DNA of 39,507 bases from Anaerolineae bacterium (GTDB lineage Bacteria > Chloroflexota > Anaerolineae > Anaerolineales > Anaerolineaceae), in contig JABLXC010000033.1 of the NCBI GenBank assembly GCA_013178185.1, positions 1-39,507 of the forward strand, given 5' to 3'. This document shows positions 33,268 to 39,507 of this stretch, one piece after another; position 1 is the first letter of the stretch; the number at the start of each line of letters is the position of its first letter. Made by a program: the position numbers and the translations under genes. Below the pieces are notes generated by a model that was given only the letters and a program-made list of their open reading frames with translations, searched no databases and was not told the origin of the DNA.

Positions 33268-34584
33268 TCAATCTAGCCCAGCTCTTTTTCGAAGCAATAT
33301 CACAGCCTGAATGCATTCTTTCAACAGAGCTTCCTCGTCTATATGCAACAGACGGCGGTCTTTCATTAAGATGTTCCCGCGCACAATAACCGTATCAACA
33401 TCACTCCCATGCGAGCATAATACCAAAGCCGAATCCAGATCATGAACAGGCATGGCGCGCTCGTGTGCCAGGTTCACCAAAATCAGATCGGCAACCGAAC
33501 CTGGAATTATATCTTGACCACCGACTGCTATGGATAACAGTTGAGCGGGCTGCAACACCGAGGCGTCTACGAGGTGGGCGCGCGCCAGGCTTAACGCCAT
33601 TTTAGTTGTTTCAAATAGGTCCTGGGTATCGTTGCTGGCAGGGCCATCGCTGCCCAAACGCAACGTAACCCCTTGATCCAACATCGCCGGGATCGGCGCT
33701 ATTCCGGAGCCCATGACCGCATTACTGACGGGGCAATGGACCACAAGCGCGCCCCGACGGGCAAGTAGTTCAATTTCTCCTTCATCAACCCAGACCGCAT
33801 GAACAATCTGGCTCTGCGGCCCAAGAATACCAAGCGTGTCAAGCCAGCGAATGGGAGTTAGCCCATATTCATCCAACGACATTTGAATTTCATCCCTGGT
33901 TTCGGCCACATGAATATGGGTGAAACTGCCGTTTTTTACTGCCAGATCATGAGTCTTTTGAAGGCAATCAGCGCTACATCTCCAGGGGGTGGCTGGTCCG
34001 CTGGCAAAATGGAGAAAAGGCCTCGATGGTAAGTCGGCGCTATCTCGCGTAAGCGCGAACCATTCCTCCATCTCATCCAGAATGGCGGTGGCGTCCTCAG
34101 AGTTTACGCCCTTGTCCGACCAGAGACGGGCGATCACACAATTAATTCCAACCTGCTTGGCCGCTTCCATGACCACGCCAGTGTGATCCCGCGTGGTTGT
34201 CACCTTATGATGCTGGACAACCGAGGTGCAACCACATTTTAAGTTTTCTACCAGTCCCAGTAAAGCTGCCAGGCGCATTTCTTCAACCGACATAGCAGAT
34301 TGTAGCGGCCAGATCAATTCTTTCAGCCATCGTAAAAGCGGACGTCCGGCGGCCAACCCCCGCATGAAAGTCTGGCTGAAGTGCGTATGCCCGTTTGTCA
34401 GGCCTGGGATCAGGGCTTTGCCCTCTGCACGGATCACTTGACGAGCGCTTTTCAACAATTCTTCATCGGGCCGGCCTGCCGCCACAGTCTGGATCCGTCC
34501 GTCCTGAATGGCAACATAACCAGGTGAAAGCCACCCCTGCTCAGTTCTTACAGCACCATCATAGATCAAGATATCGGTCGCCAT
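33268..34584 (-). CDS. COG0402 amidohydrolase (deaminase type, SsnA/TrzA-like)
   Basis: Mononuclear metal hydrolase, usually a deaminase of a nitrogen heterocycle, 438 residues. Ligands: H66 and H68 in GHTHFSQ, H225 and E228 in HIHVAETRDE, H262 in VHAVWVDEGE and D313 in GSDGPASND. This is the group of guanine, S-adenosylhomocysteine, triazine and pterin deaminases, and of SsnA, which accompanies ygeW/ygeY in E. coli. Substrate loops do not let me choose among them. The C-terminal domain has the usual 'GSVADLILVN'. It starts 2 bp after the SDR gene, so the two are coupled. Confidence 0.85.
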   Translation of the reverse strand: MATDILIYDGAVRTEQGWLSPGYVAIQDGRIQTVAAGRPDEELLKSARQVIRAEGKALIPGLTNGHTHFSQTFMRGLAAGRPLLRWLKELIWPLQSAMSVEEMRLAALLGLVENLKCGCTSVVQHHKVTTTRDHTGVVMEAAKQVGINCVIARLWSDKGVNSEDATAILDEMEEWFALTRDSADLPSRPFLHFASGPATPWRCSADCLQKTHDLAVKNGSFTHIHVAETRDEIQMSLDEYGLTPIRWLDTLGILGPQSQIVHAVWVDEGEIELLARRGALVVHCPVSNAVMGSGIAPIPAMLDQGVTLRLGSDGPASNDTQDLFETTKMALSLARAHLVDASVLQPAQLLSIAVGGQDIIPGSVADLILVNLAHERAMPVHDLDSALVLCSHGSDVDTVIVRGNILMKDRRLLHIDEEALLKECIQAVILLRKRAGLD

Positions 34585-34586
34585 CG

Positions 34587-35318
34587 TTAGACCAGGCTTC
34601 TCCCACCATCCACAAAGTAAACGGAGCCAGTAGCAAAATCATTTTCGATCAAAAAGGTAGCTAGGTGAGCCAAATCAGCCGGGGTGCCCACCCGCTTGAG
34701 GACGGATTTTTCCACAGCCCATTTAATTTTTTCCGGGGATGGGTTAGGCGGCAACAGCACAGTCCCCGGGGCAATGGCGTTCACACGAACAGCAGGAGCC
34801 AGTTCATAGGCCATGGCTTTGGTCAACGCCACCAAACCGGCTTTGCTCGAGGCATGATGCGCATATCCGGGCCAAACCTGAAAAGCCGAGAGATCTGTGA
34901 TGTTGATGATCACTCCCTGACCCTGTTTCAACATGGCAGGTGCAACAGCCCTGGAGCAAAGAAAAGGGCCTTTAAGATTAACATCCATCGCCATATCCCA
35001 GTCTTCTTCCGTAATCTCCAAAAACGGGGCTTTGAGCCAGATGGCGGCGCTGTTGATGAGTACATCAATACGACCAAACATCTCAAGGGTATGCCCTACC
35101 CAGGCGTTGATCTTGGCGCTATCCCTCATCTCGACCTGATGCGCCAGACACCTTACGCCGCAAGCCTCAATCTCTTTTTGAGCTTCTTGCCAGGGTTCAT
35201 CCTCCAGGTAATACGTAAAAGAAATATGAGCCCCTTTTTGCGCCAGGGAGAGCGCTACCTCCCGCCCCACTCGGGTGGCTGCCCCGGTGATGAGAACGAC
35301 AGAATCCTTAATTTGCAT
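34587..35318 (-). CDS. Pteridine-reductase-like SDR with His in place of catalytic Tyr
   Basis: 243-residue short-chain dehydrogenase. TGAATRVG (11-18) corresponds to the TGAxxRxG cofactor motif of pteridine reductase (PTR1/FolM) rather than the usual TGxxxGIG. The active site also aligns with PTR1: Asp142 takes the place of the SDR Ser, 13 residues before position 155, and Lys159 four after it. Position 155, Tyr in PTR1 and almost all SDRs, is His (CAT codon in GYAHHASSK). This could alter or abolish reductase activity. C-terminus FATGSVYFVDGGRSLV is normal. GGGAGGG precedes ATG 35318. Placed among pterin-type neighbours, a pteridine or folate substrate is inferred. Confidence 0.78.
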   Translation of the reverse strand: MQIKDSVVLITGAATRVGREVALSLAQKGAHISFTYYLEDEPWQEAQKEIEACGVRCLAHQVEMRDSAKINAWVGHTLEMFGRIDVLINSAAIWLKAPFLEITEEDWDMAMDVNLKGPFLCSRAVAPAMLKQGQGVIINITDLSAFQVWPGYAHHASSKAGLVALTKAMAYELAPAVRVNAIAPGTVLLPPNPSPEKIKWAVEKSVLKRVGTPADLAHLATFLIENDFATGSVYFVDGGRSLV

Positions 35319-35339
35319 CTGGTTAACCCTCCCAAAAAT

Positions 35340-36704
35340 TCATTCATCCAGCCAGGCTATAACCATTGGTCGCTCGATGAGTTGCTTAATGCGTTGGAGA
35401 AATTTCGCAGCAGGAGCGCCATCCACCAGGCGATGGTCAAAAGACAAACTGAGCGCCATCATCTCCCTCAAGACAATCTGACCTTCTACGCCCACTGGTC
35501 TGGATACAATCCTGCCCACCCCCATAATGGCGCATTCCGGCGGGTTGATGATCGGCGTAAAGGCGTCAATGTCGAACATTCCCAGATTGGTGATTGAAAA
35601 AACACCCCCCGTAAGATCGTCCGGTAAACTACGACCAGAAAGCGCGCGTTCCACCAGAGCTGCAAGATCTGCATTGATTTCAAGCAGTCGTTTAGAAGTT
35701 GCATTGCGCACGACCGGGACGAGCAAGCCGCGCTCGGTATCAACAGCCACGCCAATGTTGATCTCCGGCATCGTTTGGATCCCTTCCGGTGTCAGTTGAA
35801 CGTTCATATAGGGAAATTCTTGCAAAGCTCTGGCGGCCAGAAAGACCAACATCGCGTTGAATGACACCTTTGGCGCTTTATCGCCATGCCGCAGTGCCAG
35901 TTCTGCATTGAGCTGGCGGCGGGTAGCGACCAGGAAGGTGGCATCAGCGTCGGTGGTCAAGGTCACCTGGGGACGCTCGCGCCATCCGGCGGAGAGACGG
36001 TCTGCAATGATGGCGCGCAGACCGCTCAGCGGGCGGACAGTAGAAGAAGACATTGAAGCGCTGACCGTCGCAGACGTTCCAACCCGTTCGATATCCTGGC
36101 GGGTGACCATGCCACGCGGCCCGCTCCCTGAAACATGCTGCAAGCTGACACCGCTCGCTTCGGCTAGCCGGCGGGCAACAGGCGTGGCGCGCACAGTTTG
36201 CTTGTGGAGGATTTCTTTAATATCCTCAAAAACCACCATGCCCCGCACCCCGCTGCCCCTTACACCAGTCAGATCAATTCCTAGTTTGCGCGCTTCTTGG
36301 CGTGCCTTGGGGGTGGCGCGGATTTGGCCAGAGGTTTCTTTCTCTTCGGCGGCAGATTGAACAGGTGCGGCCTGCACCCTGATGCGACCGGCTTCTTCAG
36401 AAGGAGACGTCGCTTCGACCGGCGTTCGATGAAAAGATGCTACCTTCTGTGTGGTTTTAAGCAGAGCAACCGGTTTTAGAATTGGCACAACCGACCCAAC
36501 CGGGGCCTGTATTTGCAAATAACCACTGGCGGGGGCTTCAATCTCCAATGTGGATTTTTCATTCTCAATCGTAAACAGAGGCGTGCCCTTGTCAACCCAA
36601 GCGCCATCTGGAACCAGCCACTCGAGGATTTTGGCCTCCGTCATCGTCAGTCCTAAACGCGGCATGACAACTTGATAAGCTTGTAAGGTATTTTCATCGC
36701 TCAT
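35340..36704 (-). CDS. 2-oxoacid dehydrogenase E2 (lipoamide acyltransferase)
   Basis: Core of a 2-oxoacid or acetoin dehydrogenase complex, moving the acyl group from E1 to CoA. 454 residues: one lipoyl domain (about 9-85) with lipoyl-Lys50 in ENEKSTLE; two peripheral-subunit-binding domains, 128-166 (RATPKARQEARKLGIDL) and 171-208 (RATPVARRLAEASGVSL), where one is usual; and an acyltransferase domain (about 220-454) with SFDHRLVDG (H424, D428). Its ATG overlaps the TGA of the methyltransferase-like gene by 4 bp. No E3 (dihydrolipoamide dehydrogenase) gene is in view. Confidence 0.92.
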   Translation of the reverse strand: MSDENTLQAYQVVMPRLGLTMTEAKILEWLVPDGAWVDKGTPLFTIENEKSTLEIEAPASGYLQIQAPVGSVVPILKPVALLKTTQKVASFHRTPVEATSPSEEAGRIRVQAAPVQSAAEEKETSGQIRATPKARQEARKLGIDLTGVRGSGVRGMVVFEDIKEILHKQTVRATPVARRLAEASGVSLQHVSGSGPRGMVTRQDIERVGTSATVSASMSSSTVRPLSGLRAIIADRLSAGWRERPQVTLTTDADATFLVATRRQLNAELALRHGDKAPKVSFNAMLVFLAARALQEFPYMNVQLTPEGIQTMPEINIGVAVDTERGLLVPVVRNATSKRLLEINADLAALVERALSGRSLPDDLTGGVFSITNLGMFDIDAFTPIINPPECAIMGVGRIVSRPVGVEGQIVLREMMALSLSFDHRLVDGAPAAKFLQRIKQLIERPMVIAWLDE

Positions 36705-37573
36705 AATGTCTTACCGGCTTTCTTCTTTGCTCGATAATTTTTGATGTAACCCCGACCAGAAGGATCGCGTCCGGTCAGAAACTCGATGGCACGCACCGTC
36801 TCGATCAATCCCGGCGTCGCTGGATTCACAATGGCAGCATCCAGCCCCGATGGAACAGAACCAATCAAATAAGCCAGGTCAACATACACGGCTTCGGGCA
36901 TACCAAAGCCAGCGTTCCCAATCCCTAAAATGGTCGCTGAGTCCAGTTCCTGATGAAAACGCCGCAGCGTCTCAATGGTCACTTGAAACGTATCGGGCTC
37001 CGCTGAGGATGCCAGGCAAATCGCATCCAGGACAATATCCTGTCGCGGAATACCAGCCGCTTCAGCAGTATCCAAAATTACTCGCGCCTCCACCACCCGC
37101 CCTTCCGCCGTCCTGGGTAAGCCATAAATATGGCCGATTGGCATCCCAACCAATGCAGCGCCATACTTTTTGGCGATGGGAAGAAGGACTTCAAGGGTGT
37201 CTTTTTCTGCTGTGACCGAGTTGATCAAAGCCTTAGACGGGCTGATTTCCTTGAGCGCCGCCTCAAGCGCCTGTGGATTGCGCGTATCAAGGGAAATCGG
37301 ACAACCAATTTCCTTGTCAATATAATGAGCAATGCGCGGGAGCAGATCAACCTCATCCAGGCCAGGATGATTGATCAAGATATCAACCATATCCAACCCG
37401 ACATTTCTGCCCCAATCAGCCAGGGCAAGAATACTGTCCATCTTCCCGGCGCTAAGTTCGTCGTAGATCTTCGGAGTCTGATCCATGATGCGCAACTGGT
37501 CATTGATCAAAACCACCGGATAGCCAGCGCCAATGACCACGCTGCCGTTTGGACCTGCTAGTGTGGTTGCCAT
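36701..37573 (-). CDS. Pterin-binding methyltransferase-like protein (AcsE/MetH pterin domain family)
   Basis: 290 residues, a single TIM-barrel of the dihydropteroate synthase-like/pterin-binding family. Pterin-contact residues align by eye with methyltetrahydrofolate:corrinoid protein methyltransferase (AcsE): Asp96 in ISLDTRNP, Asn118 in ALINSV and Asp183 in VLDAICL, with KYGAALVGMPI between. AcsE-like proteins move a methyl group between a tetrahydrofolate and a corrinoid; MtrH is a methanopterin relative. No corrinoid protein gene is next to it, so acceptor and donor are unknown. Strong purine-rich RBS before ATG 37573. It is wedged between E1 beta (64 bp) and E2 (4-bp overlap), an unexpected place for this family. 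Confidence 0.78.
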   Translation of the reverse strand: MATTLAGPNGSVVIGAGYPVVLINDQLRIMDQTPKIYDELSAGKMDSILALADWGRNVGLDMVDILINHPGLDEVDLLPRIAHYIDKEIGCPISLDTRNPQALEAALKEISPSKALINSVTAEKDTLEVLLPIAKKYGAALVGMPIGHIYGLPRTAEGRVVEARVILDTAEAAGIPRQDIVLDAICLASSAEPDTFQVTIETLRRFHQELDSATILGIGNAGFGMPEAVYVDLAYLIGSVPSGLDAAIVNPATPGLIETVRAIEFLTGRDPSGRGYIKNYRAKKKAGKTL

Positions 37574-37637
37574 ACCTTCGTCCTTCCTTCCCTTCCCAGA
37601 TAAACCGCCGATCCACTATCGCTTTTTACGAATCGCT

Positions 37638-38621
37638 TCAGGCTTTTCCAAACAACGAGCGCACCCCTTTGGCAACATCTTCCTCAGATGGCAAGACATA
37701 GCTTTCCAGTTCCGGGCTGTAAGGTAGCGGGACATTTTTTGCGCCAATCCGGAGGATAGGGGCATCCAGATATTCGATGGCTTCTTCAGATAACATCGCG
37801 GCAATTTCTGCCCCCGGCCCACCGCGCACATGGGCTTCGTGCGCGATGACAGCGCGGCTGGTCTTGGTGACCGATTGAATAATGGTATGTTTGTCGAGTG
37901 GAACCAGCGTGCGGGGATCAACAACCTCAACATCAATTCCTTCCGAGGCAAGCACAGCCGCAGCTCTCATCACTTTCGGAAGCATCGCGCCAATAGCGAT
38001 CACAGTTGCATCTTTCCCCGATCGAGCGATGTTGGCCTTCCCAAACGGGATCGAAAAATCGGGGTCTTCTGGAACAGCACCTGTCGTGGCATAAAGCATC
38101 TTAGGTTCAAAAAACAACACCGGATCTTCGCCGCGAATGGCCGTTCTAAGCAAACCTTTGGCATCTGCTGGAGTAGCGGGGGTTACAATTTTCAAACCGG
38201 GGATATTGAGGAACCAGGCTTCAGGGCTTTGGGAATGCTGAGCAGCCGCCGAACCAGGCGCGCCAGTAGTAACGCGAATCACCAGCGGCACATTCGCAAC
38301 CCCACCGCTCATATACCGGGCTTTAGCAACCTGGTTGGCAATCTGGTCCCCAGCACACATCATAAAATCTCCAAACATAATTTCAACGATCGGGCGCATC
38401 CCGACCAGAGCCGCACCCAAACCGTTGCCAATGATAGCCGCTTCGGAAATCGCCGTATCAATTACCCGTTCAGGACCAAATTCCGCCAGCATACCATGAG
38501 AAACCCCCCAAACCCCTTCAAAAACACCGACGTCCTCGCCCATCAAAAAGACAGTAGGATCGCGGCGCATTTCTTCACACATCACTTCTCGAATAGCTTC
38601 AGAGTACGTAATTTCGCGCAT
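37638..38621 (-). CDS. 2-oxoacid dehydrogenase E1 beta subunit
   Basis: Transketolase-like beta subunit of a thiamine-diphosphate E1, 327 residues, full length. Seen: MREITYSEAIREVMCEEM start, FLMGEDVGVFEGVWGVS (TPP-contacting Glu in the GEDVG region), GSAAAQHSQSPEAWFLNIPGL (about 143-163) and the C-terminal AHEAHVRGGPGAEIAAML. These match acetoin and pyruvate/branched-chain dehydrogenase E1 beta. It starts 20 bp after E1 alpha. The substrate 2-oxo acid cannot be told from sequence. Confidence 0.92.
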   Translation of the reverse strand: MREITYSEAIREVMCEEMRRDPTVFLMGEDVGVFEGVWGVSHGMLAEFGPERVIDTAISEAAIIGNGLGAALVGMRPIVEIMFGDFMMCAGDQIANQVAKARYMSGGVANVPLVIRVTTGAPGSAAAQHSQSPEAWFLNIPGLKIVTPATPADAKGLLRTAIRGEDPVLFFEPKMLYATTGAVPEDPDFSIPFGKANIARSGKDATVIAIGAMLPKVMRAAAVLASEGIDVEVVDPRTLVPLDKHTIIQSVTKTSRAVIAHEAHVRGGPGAEIAAMLSEEAIEYLDAPILRIGAKNVPLPYSPELESYVLPSEEDVAKGVRSLFGKA

Positions 38622-38641
38622 TTTTATCCCTACCGGATCTA

Positions 38642-39507
38642 CTAGAATACCAGACCATTATGGGTATCAGCATAGACACCCGCCAAAGCGTCTTCGGGCT
38701 TGGGCTTCTCTGCTGAAGAAGCGAAAGCAACGGCGTCATCCAGTTGAGCCATAACCTGACCCTGAATTTCCTCCAGCGTCCCTTCGTCCACCAATCCTGA
38801 CTTGATCAGCTTGGCACGGAAGGCGGGGATGGGATCCTTCTTCTTCCAGGATTCGACCTCTTCCACGGTGCGGTAAACCTGGGGATCGCCTTCATAATGC
38901 CCGCGAGTTCGGTATGTTTTGGCTTCGATGAAGGTTGGGCCTTCTCCAGCGCGAGCGCGCCTGGCAGCCTCCACAACCGCATCATAGACAGCCAGGACAT
39001 CATTTCCGTCCACTACTACGCCATGGAAGCCATACCCCGCCGCGCGGACCACCAAATCGGTGATGGGCGTGGAGCGAGTGATATGAGTGCCTTCGCCGTA
39101 AAGATTATTTTCACAGAAAAAGATTACCGGTAGCTTCCAAACGCCGGCATGATTGGCCGCTTCGTGGAAAGAACCTTCGTTGGTAGCGCCATCACCAAAG
39201 AACGCCAGCGCTACCCGCTTTTCACCGCGCAGCTTAAAGCCAAGAGCCGCCCCCACGGCAATCGGGATGCCTCCCCCCACAATGCCATTGGCCCCCAAGA
39301 TACCCAATCCAAAGTCTGCAAGATGTAGGGAACCCCCCCGACCTTTGCAATACCCCGGGGAACGCGCCGCCAGTTCAGCCATCATGTAGCGGGCTTCGCC
39401 GCCTTTTCCTATCAGATGACCATGACCCCGATGCGTGCTGGTGATAACATCATCGGCATTAAGAGCCAGGCATGCGCCCGCGGCTGTTGCTTCCTGCCCC
39501 ACACAGG
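38642..39507 (-). CDS. 2-oxoacid dehydrogenase E1 alpha subunit (partial, 5' end outside window)
   Basis: The frame is open to the right edge; the first visible residues (CVGQEATAAG) are an internal part of the family, so about 40-60 N-terminal residues are missing. The GTG at 39500-39502 is that internal Val, not a start. Seen: TSTHRGHGHLIGKGG, GRGGSLHLADFGLGILGANG and the TPP-Mg motif GDGATNEGSFHEA... ending in ENN (GDG-x25-30-NN), followed by YGEGTHITRSTPI, the phosphorylation-loop region of acetoin/pyruvate dehydrogenase E1 alpha. With E1 beta it forms the alpha2-beta2 decarboxylase. Confidence 0.92.
   Translation of the reverse strand, partial: CVGQEATAAGACLALNADDVITSTHRGHGHLIGKGGEARYMMAELAARSPGYCKGRGGSLHLADFGLGILGANGIVGGGIPIAVGAALGFKLRGEKRVALAFFGDGATNEGSFHEAANHAGVWKLPVIFFCENNLYGEGTHITRSTPITDLVVRAAGYGFHGVVVDGNDVLAVYDAVVEAARRARAGEGPTFIEAKTYRTRGHYEGDPQVYRTVEEVESWKKKDPIPAFRAKLIKSGLVDEGTLEEIQGQVMAQLDDAVAFASSAEKPKPEDALAGVYADTHNGLVF

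Overview
The window reads as chromosomal DNA of a bacterium of the phylum Chloroflexota, most likely an uncultured Anaerolineae-type lineage. This placement is inference. It rests on the sugar-binding lipoprotein with a repetitive V/E/T/P-rich linker after its lipobox (typical of Chloroflexota secreted proteins), a carotenoid cluster with CruF and a prenyl reductase, a tungsten/molybdenum aldehyde oxidoreductase, and Mer-like and UbiD enzymes. There is no rRNA, tRNA or CRISPR array. Genes are dense and most have good Shine-Dalgarno sites.

Layout. 1-125: the end of an insertion sequence whose transposase gene leaves the window on the left. 140-6105: envelope and phosphate genes: GDP-mannose 4,6-dehydratase overlapping a low-molecular-weight phosphatase, a lytic transglycosylase, a cupredoxin-like lipoprotein that has lost copper ligands, a LysM/M23 peptidase, and a DUF47-Pit phosphate transport pair. 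6404-8164: an unusual fusion of a CinA-type NMN amidohydrolase with a diacylglycerol-type glycosyltransferase. 8165-11312: a P1B metal ATPase behind a near-consensus promoter overlapped by a CsoR-type operator, bracketed by two copies of a degenerate intergenic repeat. 11313-14561: a sugar ABC importer without its ATPase. 14618-16335: a CsoR copper sensor followed after 5 bp by a CPD photolyase.

16403-26196 (all minus strand) is a carotenoid/light region: a ferredoxin-fused CrtI-like flavoprotein, CruF, a geranylgeranyl-reductase-like enzyme, a small membrane protein, phytoene synthase, phytoene desaturase, two CarH-type MerR/B12 photoreceptor repressors and a membrane protein translationally close to the second one. 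Both CarH proteins keep the Wx9EH and ExHxxG cobalamin signatures. Only the first has the His next to the Trp, which in Thermus CarH is the light-state cobalt ligand. Candidate CarH operators and a MerR-type spacer palindrome lie upstream of crtI, carH1 and the reductase gene.

26330-39507 (all minus strand) is one long, tightly packed transcription unit: E1 alpha and E1 beta of a 2-oxoacid dehydrogenase, a pterin-binding methyltransferase-like protein, an E2 with two E3-binding domains, a pteridine-reductase-like SDR whose catalytic Tyr is His, a COG0402 amidohydrolase/deaminase, a UbiD decarboxylase, a Mer-like luciferase-family oxidoreductase, a YgeY-like M20 hydrolase, a YgeW-like carbamoyltransferase, a MoaD/ThiS-like protein and an aldehyde:ferredoxin oxidoreductase, ending at a strong hairpin. 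I recognise each family but no described pathway that uses this set. It is the best candidate for a new system, probably anaerobic breakdown of a nitrogen heterocycle (purine/ureide or pterin type) linked to one-carbon carriers and ferredoxin. The pathway assignment is inference only.
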